Shown in pieces: positions 55,101 through 64,000 of a stretch of 64,000 nt of DNA. The translations under genes and the position numbers were made by a program. Every line of letters begins with the position of its first letter. The stretch's first letter is position 1. Under the pieces are notes generated by a model. The model made no database searches. It saw nothing but the letters and a program-made list of their open reading frames with translations, and was not told where the DNA came from. Source of the stretch: Maylandia zebra (taxonomy: Eukaryota; Chordata; Actinopteri; Cichliformes; Cichlidae); the NCBI RefSeq assembly GCF_041146795.1, contig NC_135173.1, positions 54,624,365-54,688,364 of the forward strand, given 5' to 3'.

Positions 55101-55361
55101 GTTTTTGTGCAAGGATCACAAGAACTCCACCCTGACCAACGACTCCATGCACAGTCCACAGCTGGCGGATCAGGATTAGCCCTAAAATACGCAAATTAGA
55201 CACAATAAACTCTCTAAATAATAATAGTAAATGATTAAACAAACATCCTTAATGTTGTGTAAGTGAAGCAGGAAATATACATACATGCCTTCCCCAAGAA
55301 GTGCCAGAGCTAGACAGAGGCCAGCGAGAGCCAACTGGAGAGCGATTTCAAGCCTCATCAT
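49160..55361 (-). CDS. c9: Complement component C9
   Basis: C9 polymerises to form the pore of the membrane attack complex after binding C5b-8. Eleven exons, minus strand: 55285-55361, 55097-55181, 54726-54876, 54505-54646, 53590-53728, 53260-53481, 52914-53154, 52667-52801, 52247-52422, 50025-50259, 49160-49317. Phases agree, giving 586 residues. Domains in order: signal peptide ([20 protein letters not shown]); TSP1 ([13 protein letters not shown]..); LDL-receptor class A ([23 protein letters not shown]); MACPF with the signature [20 protein letters not shown]-like ([10 protein letters not shown]..); and a second, C-terminal TSP1 ([20 protein letters not shown]). Mammalian C9 lacks that last module; fish C9 has it. 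The donor of the eighth exon (52667, GTTTGC) is non-canonical; an alternative at 52694 keeps frame. A second ATG at codon 2 is a possible start. Confidence 0.94.
49400..49990. mobile_element. Internally deleted Tc1-like element in c9 intron 10
   Basis: The left end (CCCAATTCCAAAAAGAAAGGTGGGATGC..TGCAGATCTCATAAACCC) and the right end (GGTTTATGAAATCTGCAAATCATC..TAGCATCCCAACTTTTGTTG) are inverted relatives. They belong to the same family as the element at 5325-6755. The transposase is gone, leaving about 590 bp. The middle contains GGGACAGAATGATGTGGCATCC and unrelated sequence. Confidence 0.75.
50520..50965 (-). pseudogene. Non-LTR reverse-transcriptase fragment in c9 intron 9
   Basis: On the minus strand about 50525-50625 reads [21 protein letters not shown], the (K)YLGV motif region of L2/Rex1-type pol proteins. 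Further decayed sequence of the same type follows to 50965 in a different arrangement, so the fragment is probably rearranged. Confidence 0.65.
51703..52175. mobile_element. Tigger/pogo-like non-autonomous element in c9 intron 9
   Basis: The left end CAGTGGTCCCTCGCTATAAC (preceded by TA-like sequence) is a standard Tigger-type terminus. The right part holds GGCTACTTCGCGGATTTCAC and CGTAACTCCCGCATAAAC, matching the inside of the opposite end, but the final GAGGGACCACTG is missing. It is a truncated element of about 470 bp. Confidence 0.75.
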
Positions 55362-55399
55362 AAACCTTTGACAGCACAAATGATACCGTGCCTGTCCTC

Positions 55400-58300
55400 C
55401 TTTAGTCCTTTAAGCTACCACCTTGTTAATGATTATCCATCTGCTAAAGGACTGTGTTTTTGTTGTTGTCACAGTCAATAATTTGGATTTCAGGTGCAGC
55501 AAAAATCAATTCAGTGCTCGGAAACTCCCAAAGCAGAGTTTACAGTGTTTGTCTGCATATAAACATCTTACTCACACAGCTTCAATCTTTATTCTTCACA
55601 ATGCAAGGAAAGCACCCACAAAAACATAATAACTACTATAAAAGTAAGTAATAAATCGTCTCCTTTCATAATCTATAGAAAGCGGTTATTGTTTACATTA
55701 CATTCATTTGTTTGATTAGTAATGAGCTAGTGTGTTGGTAAAGAAAGCCATGATTTACTACAATAACAGAGAAAGATTGTGTTTCTAAGTATTACAACTT
55801 CCTGCTAAATGCCACCAAAATATAACAAATGAAAAATATACATTGAAATGATAAAAGTGCAAATTGGAGACCCTATTAAATTTATTTGGACGAACAAGGG
55901 CTACACTCAGTGGATATTTGGATATTTTTAACAAACAATTTAATCACAGTTTGATCTAATTGAAAATATATGGATTTATTAAGAATCACGTATTTCATCT
56001 TTAGCCTAATATACAACAAAAATATAAAAATCTAAATATAAAAATGGTTTTTAAAACTATGGGAAGGTGTAAATGATCCTAAGCGCTGGGTTTAAAGCAG
56101 ATACACACATTTAGAAATTATATTTATTCTTTTTTCTGTTTATTTTCAGATTTCTTCTTTTGAGACATTTTTTTTAAGACCATTTGTTCATGTTCGTGTT
56201 TCCAGGATTACGCAACCATGCAAACAAAACAAGTCAGCAGCAAAGCAGAACAAATATTTAAAGAATCAGTTCTTGACTGTTGTAATACATTGGCATGATG
56301 CATCCACGGTACATTTAGGTCATCGTCTAAGATTGGAAAATGGAATGACAACACTAAATATGAAAATGAATTTTCATTCAGTCCCACTGCTGAAAAAAGG
56401 TTGGTGTGCTGAAGTAGAGCTCTTTGTCCACAAGATGGCAACGCTGAACAGATAACGGCAGTGTTAGTTTTGTCCTCTTGTTTCACTCCGTCACTGTTTT
56501 TGGGTTTAGGTGGAAGGAACGTTGTTTACTCTGCAGTTGTAGAGTTTGGAAAGCAATGTGTAATGCATACACATGAATTCAAGTAGTTTTCGAGTATCTG
56601 TTTTCTTTGTTAAATATACCTTTAAAAATAAATAAAGTCTTGCACAACGCACAGTGAGGTTTGAACTGTTGCACCCAATCTGTCATGTGATCGGGGAGAC
56701 TTTTGCTGAGTCTGCAGAACTTTGTTCTTCAAGTGGAGGGAGTGCAGTTTGTATAATTTTTTTTAAGGCAAAATAGATTAGTTCTCAGTGAAGAATGCTG
56801 AAAGTAATCTTTAAATGTAGGCTAAGCAATAATTAAACTGCAATAAAAGTTTGAAAAGTTGATTAGTCACGATCAGGGCAATTATTATTAACAGAGCAGA
56901 GAGAACGTTTGTAAAGTGCTGGGAGGTGAAGGGCTGACAAGTTTTTGCTTTTGTTGCTCTCAGGGAGTAACACTGATCTTTAACTTGGGGTCTGGCTTGT
57001 GCTGGTTCTTTCCCTGTATCTGCAAACAAAGCTGGGGTATTCTAGGGGCAGTGTGGTCGTGGCCTAATGGAGAGGCACAAATATGTGCTGAAGTCACCAC
57101 TTTTATGAGGTTCCACAGTTTCCTCCCTGCTTTCCCAGGAAACCAGAGGGTAGTTAAGGTGCTTGGCAAATCTCCTGACTAGAAAGACTTCCTGTTTTTT
57201 GAGGGGGGGCTGAAACTGTGTGGAAACACTTGTGGAACAGCATACTACACAGTCACTCTACTACCAGTAGAATGCTGTCATCGTATTTATCAGAATACCA
57301 TGATGGTGCTTCCTGCACTGCCATTTGCCCCACTGCTGTGTGTTGTTCTTTAAGAACTAGCTGCTAAAGACACTTGAGGGTTAAAGAACAAAGAGGGACA
57401 TAGACAAAAAAATCTACCTCAATTATGGCTTGGAGATAAGTGGCTATCTTTGGTTCTGGCTGTGGTGGCAGGCAGTTCCAGGATTCACGCCCTAAAATGC
57501 TTGATGTTTGGATTGTGGCCTTCCTGTCATAAACTAAGGGAAGGACACTTCCCATTAGACTTTCTCTGTCAGCATTCTATCGTGAAATAAAGGCTCGAAT
57601 GTGCCAGTGCTGACTTTTGCCATCTGTATTTGTTTTTTTTCTTTTTTTTGCCATGAGTTTCTTAAAAAAATGTAGTTTTTAAGTACAGACAGTAGCATCA
57701 AACATGTACTTCTGTGTGCAAGTGCTAGTAGCACTGGGTGTGCCGCTGACCTCAACTGACAATGAGTAACATTTAGAAGAACAAGGAACCATATCTTTTA
57801 TCACTGAACAGTGGTTCTGAATTGGAAAGACACGTCATGGCAGGAAAACATGATTCTTGTACTGATATGCAAGAAGAAAAAACACAAAACAACTAACCAT
57901 ACATAATAATAGACACTGCCAACATCCGTCTGAATACAGCATGTTGTCACATGCATATTCTTTCCAGATGATCTGCAAATAAAGGCAAATATCTGATAAC
58001 ATCAAAGTGTTTAATAAGAGGTTCAGAAAAAGACCATTCCAGCGGTTGGTGACTAAATGGGAAAACACTCTCAGCGAGACAGTAATCTGGCTTCCGTGGG
58101 GCTCATCTCCTAAAAACCAGCCTCTGTCAGCAGAACACAGGATACAGAGTCAGGAAAGACATCCTTCCTCTGTCCTTTTCTCTCTCATTTCTCAGCTCTA
58201 AACCCACAAAACACACTATACTGTACGTCTGTTAACATCAACAACACATCACGCTTGCACTTTTTGAGAAATCTGCACCGTATCAGGTTTGAAGTCCTCA

Positions 58301-58765
58301 TGCAGAATTTGGTGAATTTGCTGAGGTATGCCGAGATTGTGTCTCCTTTTTATTTTACATTTACAATGAATGCAATTCGGGGATAAATAGAAACTAAAAA
58401 TTATTATCATTGCAAAACTATTTTATTTACTTTTTAATGAGTCAATCATTTTCACTGGATAAAACTGAAAGGAAAATATGAAAACTGTCTTGTTTTGTTT
58501 TTTGCCAAACCCAAATGTGTCAACGATCATATCAAGCAAAAGAAAAGCAGTATCTTTCGCACAGGAAAAAAGGTGAAATCAGAAAATATGTGGCGGTTTC
58601 TTCAACTGATTATAAAAACAGGGGGGTTTCAGTTGGCTAATATTTGCAGTTCTGCAGCATGGTACCAGCACTGGGCTGTTAACCTGCTGTTTATACTGCC
58701 ATCACTTCCTATACTTTCTATTTCATTATCAGGTTCACATTAATTCACATTAATTAGTTCACATT
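55400..58765. other. Region upstream of c9, no gene seen
   Basis: The first 300 bp should hold the c9 promoter. I see no clear TATA box and the start site is not visible. The remainder is AT-rich with unremarkable short ORFs. Confidence 0.45.
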
Positions 58766-58769
58766 AAAA

Positions 58770-59155
58770 CAGGCAGCACGGTGGCACAGTGGTTAGCACT
58801 GTTGCCGCACAACAAGAAGGTCCTGAGTTCAATTCCACCATCAGGCTGTGGTCTTTCTGTGTGGAGTTTGCATGTTCTCCCCGTGTTTGCGTGGGTTCTC
58901 TCCGGGTACTCCGGCTTCCTCCCACCGTCCAAAGACATGCAGCTTGTGGGGATAGGTTAATTGGATAATCCAAATTGCCACTAGGTGTGCGAGTGAGTGT
59001 GAATGGTTGTCTGTCCCTATGTGTTAGCCCTGTGACAGACTGGCGACCTGTCCAGGGTGTACCCCGCCTTTCGCCCTATGACAGCTGGGATAGGCTCCAG
59101 CGCCCCCCGCGACCCTGAAAAGGATAAGCGGAAGCGAATGGATGGATGGACATGA
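58770..59155 (+). mobile_element. tRNA-derived SINE
   Basis: It begins GGCAGCACGGTGGCACAGTGG with an A-box-like GTGGCACAGTGGTTAG and a B-box-like GAGTTCAATTCC, continues through CATGTTCTCCCCGTG and GGTTCTCTCCGGGTACTCC, and ends in (GGAT)n at 59139-59153. This is one of the commonest percomorph SINE types. It is nearly full length and little diverged. Confidence 0.88.
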
Positions 59156-60620
59156 ATTAAAACATAAATAACATGAAATGAAGAAAGTAAAACACATTTG
59201 CAGAAGTGAAACTAACCATTTCTCAATTGAGAACCACATTGACATCAGTAGTCATGTCACTGCGGATGTCAAAGCTGGCATTTATTAGTTCTGTAATAAT
59301 TACACATACTTGCTTTCCTTTCCCAACAGCTTGCTTCTGCTAAATAAATTGGAGTCCTTGGTCTGTGTAATTGTAACCATCTCTGCTTATACATACACTC
59401 CATCTTTTAATTATCCCAAACAAACATCTATTGATGCCTCTGCAAACATGAAACAAACACACTTTCTATGTTACTTGAATATTTTCCTCCTGGGAACGCC
59501 ACACCTGCCACTTAAAAGCAGCAAATGTAAAAACGGTTATTACATGGCTAAATCACCATATGGCATCAAAAGCAAAACAGACAAAGGAAGTTTGTGACCC
59601 ATTTTCAACCTTCAGCTTACTGTAATTGTGGTGAGATTAGAGCATAGCAGAGAAAATGTTGGGCCTGCACTTTTAGAAATTTTGCTGCGTTAGCAACAGT
59701 TGAGCTTTGCCACTCTGGCTGACGTTCCCCAGTTCCCTCTCATTCCTCCATTTAATAATACGATGATCAGCCTACATATAGTGTATGCAGCTCTTATATC
59801 CTCTATTATTATTAATTTTTAAATTCAATAGTCAGTATGTACTGTAGACCCACAGTGGCGGAGATCAATGGTTGATGTAGCTTAGCTTAGCAATAAGAAA
59901 TCTGTTCTGTTTCATGTCACATGTTTGGGGGGAAAAATACTAATGATGAAAGTACAGCTTTAAATAAGCTGTGATGCGGTGATGCACACTACTCAGAAAG
60001 AGATTTAATTACAAAATTCAAGAACATTCAACATAATTCACTGTCTGAGAGAACTAGAAAATCTTCAGTCAACGCACCTTGGTTTTTTTTAGTGTTATTT
60101 AGTCAGCATGACTCACCCAACAGTTTAAAAGACCAATCACTGAGTGGAGCAAATGCTAATTTTGCCCTGCACACACTTTAGTCTTTTCAAATGACTCCAA
60201 TTTGAAAAATAAGAATAATTTTTAAAAATAAAAGTGAAATTGACTTTTTCACCTTTTAACCACGTTGTAAAGTTGTAAACACAACATTGACAAATCCCTT
60301 TTCAACAGACATCTCTAGCAGGCTAATAAATAGTTTGTTTAAACTTCATACAGTAAAAGCTCAGCTCATATCTGCTAGGTGAAGTGTAACGCCAACTGTC
60401 CGACTACTTGTACCAACTGTGAGGCAGGGTTAATTTTTGTAACTGGGTAAGTTGTTTTCTTGGAACCACGCATTTCATTACATCATTTTAAATCTAGGCT
60501 GTAATACCTTTCCTTTTCATTATATTGACAGTTTTCATAATACAAATTGATGATAAACCAAAACATAAAGCCAAAGGAACTCTGGAGTTTATAAAAACAA
60601 AGAAGTGGAATATTCTTGAT
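59156..60620. other. Gene-free stretch
   Basis: I see no coding exon or clear repeat. Confidence 0.4.
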
Positions 60621-60624
60621 TCAG

Positions 60625-61675
60625 TTCAAGATTCAAGGTCTTTATTGTCAAATGCCATTTCACCCCAAGCCCCCCATGGGCCATTTATAAGAATATAAAA
60701 AATATATCTCCAAGAGATATAAAACTAGAAATGACAAATAAATATTAACTCGTTAAATTTGGGTAAAATTAAGGAATAAAAATGTACTACTACTAACTAT
60801 ATCTATGTACAATAAACAAAGAGAGGACAGAGACAATATGAAGTGGTCATGTGCAATTACAGTAAAATAAGATGATTGTGCAGTAGTTATTGTATACCAG
60901 GTTCAAGTTATGGTCAGGATATTGTAGATAAGACGAAGACATGTGCAAGATGCAAAATGTGCAAATGTGTTCAGTAACTATGTGACTGAGTATGCAAAAT
61001 AAGCATATTGTTCCTAGGTCGAGTTTGTAGTGCATTTGTGGAAGTTTGTGTTGTTTTTGAGTCTTTTGGTGAGTAGTGTATTGTAAGGTCTTTGTAAAAG
61101 TGTTTTTCAGTCCTTTGGTGGTAGTGAGTTGAGGGCTCTGACTGCTTGGGGGAAGAAGCTCTCGCAGTGTCGGGCCGTTACGGTTTTAATGCTGCGAAAC
61201 CGTCTGTCAGATGGAAAACTGTCTGCCACCCCTCACTTTCCAATGTGAGGGGCGGAAAGTGTCCTTCAATATGCTGTTTGCACGTCGGATGATGTGTTTG
61301 TCGTAGAGTTGGGAGAGGGCCTCCAATGATCCTCTCTGCTGTCGTCACTATCCGCTACAGAGGCTTCTTTTCAGCAAAAGTGCAGTCCCCGTACCAGATA
61401 GTGATGTAGCAGCAGAGGACGCTCTCAATGGTTCCCTGGTAAAATGATGGGAGGATGGGAAGAGGGAGACTGGCCTTCTTCAGTTTCCTAAGAAAGTGAA
61501 GTCGTTGTTGGGCTTTCTGCATGATGGTGGTGGTGTTCAGGTTCCAGGAGAGGTCATCTGATATGTGCACACCCAGGAACTTCATACTGTTGACCCGTTG
61601 ATGTGCAGTGGGGTGTGGGCCATTGAGCTCTTCCTGAAGTTAACAACCATCTCTTAGTCTTCTGAACATTTAGAG
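60625..61675 (-). mobile_element. 3' part of a non-LTR (L2/Rex1-like) element
   Basis: On the minus strand 61585-61355 reads KFLGVHISDDLSWNLNTTTI, KAQQRLHFLRKLKKASLPLP and YQGTIESVLCCYITIWYG, the C-terminal part of an L2/Rex1-type reverse transcriptase. The 3' UTR continues to a tail mirrored as AAGGTCTTTATTGTCAAATG near 60636-60655. The upstream part of the same type of element is found at 62561-62971, beyond an inserted Tc1 relic. Confidence 0.8.
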
Positions 61676-61679
61676 TCAG

Positions 61680-62150
61680 GAAAATTCTTGAATGGCCAAG
61701 TTAGTCACCTGATCTTAACCCAACTGAGCATGCATTCACTCGTTAAAGACTAAACCTCAGACAGATAAGGGCCCACAAACAAACAGCAACTGAAAGCTGC
61801 TGCAGTAAATGCCTGGCAGAGTATTAAAGAGGAAACCCAGCATCTAGTGATATTCACGAGTTCAAGACTTCAGGCTGTCATTGTCAGTAAAGGGTTTTCA
61901 ACCAAGTATCAGAAATGAACATTTTATTTTCAGTTATTTAATTTGTCTAATTAGTTTTGAGCAACTGAAATGAAGGGATTGTGTTAAAAATGCTTTAGTT
62001 ACTCACATTTTTATGCAATCTTTTTGTCCAACCCACTGAATTAAAGCTGAAAGTCTGCACTTAAACTGCACCTGAGTTGTTTCATTTAAAATTCATTGTG
62101 GTAATGTACAGAAAAACGTTGTCTGTCCAAATGTTTATGGATCTAACTGT
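61680..62150 (+). mobile_element. 3' end of a Tc1-like element
   Basis: The plus strand reads EWPS*SPDLNPTEHAFTR at about 61692-61745, the DD34E-Glu segment of a Tc1 transposase with an internal stop. It continues to an end similar to GTCTGTCCAAATGTTTATGG (62120-62139). It has no 5' half here. Confidence 0.7.
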
Positions 62151-62560
62151 ACATACACAAATGAACCCATGTATAGGTAATAGTAAACAGTAATATACAT
62201 ACAGTAAAAAAATCTGTTTTGAATTGTGTTTGTTCCTGTTCCGATACATTCTCTGTTTAGATACAGATGGCATCAGTTCAAAGAGTTGTTATACTGAGTT
62301 GGATGAGTCTGTTGAGGCAGTGGGGGCTGTAGATGTCTCAAGAGGGGAAGTGGGCAGTTGAAACATTTTTGACAGTGTAAATGACCCTCTGAAAACTCTC
62401 CTGTTTCTCCTGAGGTGCAGCTGGTTAACTATGCAGAGATGCAACCTTCAGAATGCTCTCAAAGGAACGTCAGCAGAAGAAAACCAGTGGGGGTTTTTTT
62501 TTGTTTATTGGGTCTTTCAAAGAATTCTCAGAGGACAGAGTTGCTGCTGAGCATTCCTGA

Positions 62561-62971
62561 CTACCATGATGGCATTGTTGATCCACTGAATGGTAACAAA
62601 CACTGGTGATATTGCCCTCCTATAGTCTGTGAGGAGTTCTTTGGGCTTAGAGGTGTCAGATCTGGATTATTCTTTAAGCACCAACTAGCCAGCCTCGCAA
62701 ATTCTGTCTCACCTTTCTTTGAGAAGAGCCCCATCATCATCAACGTACCATCTATGACCGTGATGATAGCGCTTTTAGAGGTGCAGTCAGATCTATAGAG
62801 TTTGCAAAGTAGGAGGCTCAAAAGGCAGCTCGAGTGGAGCTCAGGATGAGCACACAACATGAATATTCTTGAATTAAGAATCAGTTGATCAGCAAAAACC
62901 CTAAAACTGCTAATGTAGTAAACATTCTCCCTGAAGCCTACAAAGCGCACTTCACATAGCGCCCCTGGCAT
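62561..62971 (-). pseudogene. Non-LTR reverse-transcriptase fragment (upstream part)
   Basis: The 136-codon minus-strand ORF includes LYRSDCTSK, then DGTLMMMGLFSKKGETEFAR and LASWCLKNNPDLTPLSPKNS. It corresponds to the region after the catalytic Asp-Asp of L2/Rex1-type pol (typical pattern DDT..G......E..Y...V..L..WC..NNL.LN). The second catalytic Asp appears as Asp-Gly, so it is decayed. Confidence 0.65.
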
Positions 62972-63068
62972 TCAAGATGGCACACTGCAATGTGAATGGC
63001 TGTGATGGTGTCCTATGAAGATCTGTTATCTCAAACTGATATTAATCAAAATGGGTACAGGGTATAGG

Positions 63069-63712
63069 GTGCATTGCATATGGAAAATATCCACAGCAAA
63101 TCACTTGTTCTACATTTTGTCATTTTACAGCCTTATTCCAGAATGACTTTAATTCAATTTTCACCTCAATTCTACACACAAAACCATTGAGTCTTCACCA
63201 AATCTTCTCCCACTTACAAATGATGGAGGCCATTGTGCTCACTGGGATCTTCAATTAAGGTCCCAGTGAGCACAGTGGGAAAGGCTACTGAAATGTTCCT
63301 GTACCCTTTTCCAGATCTGTGCCTTGATACAACCCTGTCTCAGAGGTCTACACACAAATTCTTGTACTTCATGACTTGGGTTGTGCTCTGACATGCACTG
63401 TCAACTATGGGACCTGATATAGAAAGGTGCACCTTTCCAATTTATGTCCAATCAACTGAATTTGCCACAGGTGGACTCCAATCAAGTTGTAGAAACATCT
63501 GAACAGTTGAAACAGGATGCGCCTGAACTCTATTTTTTTTTTTTTTTTTACTTTTAATAAATCTGCAAAAACCTTTTCACTTTCTCATTATGGGGTACTG
63601 TGTTTAGAATTTTGAAGTAAACATTTTTTTCATGCATTCTGGAATAATATTGTAACCTGACAAAATGTAGAACAAGTGAAGCATTGTGAATACTTTCCAA
63701 ATGCACAGTGTA
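63069..63712. mobile_element. Internally deleted Tc1-like element
   Basis: The left arm (GCATTGCATATGGAAAATAT..AAATCACTTGTTCTACATTT) is the inverse complement, with mismatches, of the right arm (AAATGTAGAACAAGTGAAGC..AATACTTTCCAAATGCACAG). The interior is non-coding and carries a T run at 63532-63549. This is a well-known fish Tc1 type, here without transposase. Confidence 0.8.
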
Positions 63713-64000
63713 TTGCTGGACCAGCTTCTCAAAACATTGTATAATAGCTGGTATTAGCACAATCCACCAGTGCCAGTCCCAAATCTAGAATAGGTCCCAC
63801 ATATTTCTACCAAAAATAGATGGTCCATGCATGAAAACAGTGACGTCAGTGGCTGTGGGAGGGGTAATGCAAGAAATTCACTAATGAATGGCGGCTGTAG
63901 CCCACAGGCTTCTTCCACCATGTTTTAACAGCAGTTTCACTTAGAAAATAGCTCAACCTTAACCAAATTCAAATGTACAGAAAAACACATAAAAAAATAT
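63713..64000. other. Right edge, nothing recognised
   Basis: Short AT-rich segment with no exon or repeat that I can identify. Confidence 0.4.

Overview
This window is vertebrate nuclear DNA, almost certainly from a teleost fish and probably a percomorph. It has long GT-AG introns, CA/CT/GT microsatellites, and a dense load of Tc1-like, hAT, pogo/Tigger and non-LTR elements. One complement gene has the fish-type C-terminal thrombospondin module. Genes were recognised by eye from translated exons; no database search was run.

Four protein-coding genes can be supported. (1) kank1 (minus, about 7.1-14.6 kb, probable upstream exon ending at 15.02 kb): ten coding exons with coiled coil and ankyrin repeats. 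Its N-terminal KN (talin-binding) motif is degenerate and carries a stop codon. (2) fbp1 (plus, 23.0-25.5 kb): seven coding exons giving a complete 337-residue fructose-1,6-bisphosphatase, with two HNF4-like DR1 sites upstream. (3) gas1 (plus, 40.3-41.1 kb): an intronless 259-residue GPI-anchored Hedgehog co-receptor. (4) c9 (minus, 49.2-55.4 kb): eleven coding exons giving a 586-residue terminal complement component with TSP1-LDLa-MACPF-EGF-TSP1 architecture. kank1 and fbp1 are divergent (head to head). These genes share no operon-like function; they are ordinary chromosomal neighbours. A possible first exon of a fifth gene sits on the minus strand at the extreme left edge.

The rest is intergenic and intronic DNA built largely from transposons of different ages. 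1.9-2.4 kb, 5.3-6.8 kb, 16.6-17.8 kb, 61.7-62.2 kb and 63.1-63.7 kb hold decayed Tc1-like elements. 17.8-19.4 kb is a hAT-type non-autonomous element with a perfect 8-bp target duplication. 19.5-20.8 kb is a pogo-type element with 24-bp perfect inverted repeats. 26.4-28.9 kb is a hAT element with perfect 8-bp duplication and a 471-codon transposase ORF. 31.4-32.4 kb is a TA-flanked element with 60-bp inverted repeats. 47.5-49.1 kb is an almost intact Tc1 element, one frameshift from coding, lying 57 bp beyond the c9 stop codon. Non-LTR fragments occur at 24.0, 34.9, 42.1, 47.0, 50.5, 60.6 and 62.6 kb, and a tRNA-derived SINE at 58.8 kb.

The most unusual observations concern kank1. The KN motif has decayed, and an AUU codon in a perfect Kozak context follows the stop. 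A 79-bp near-identical copy of one of its exon/intron boundaries lies 3.4 kb away. A second, older partial copy of its large exon lies just upstream and ends in a long palindrome. I saw no CRISPR array, rRNA or tRNA gene, and no new multigene system.
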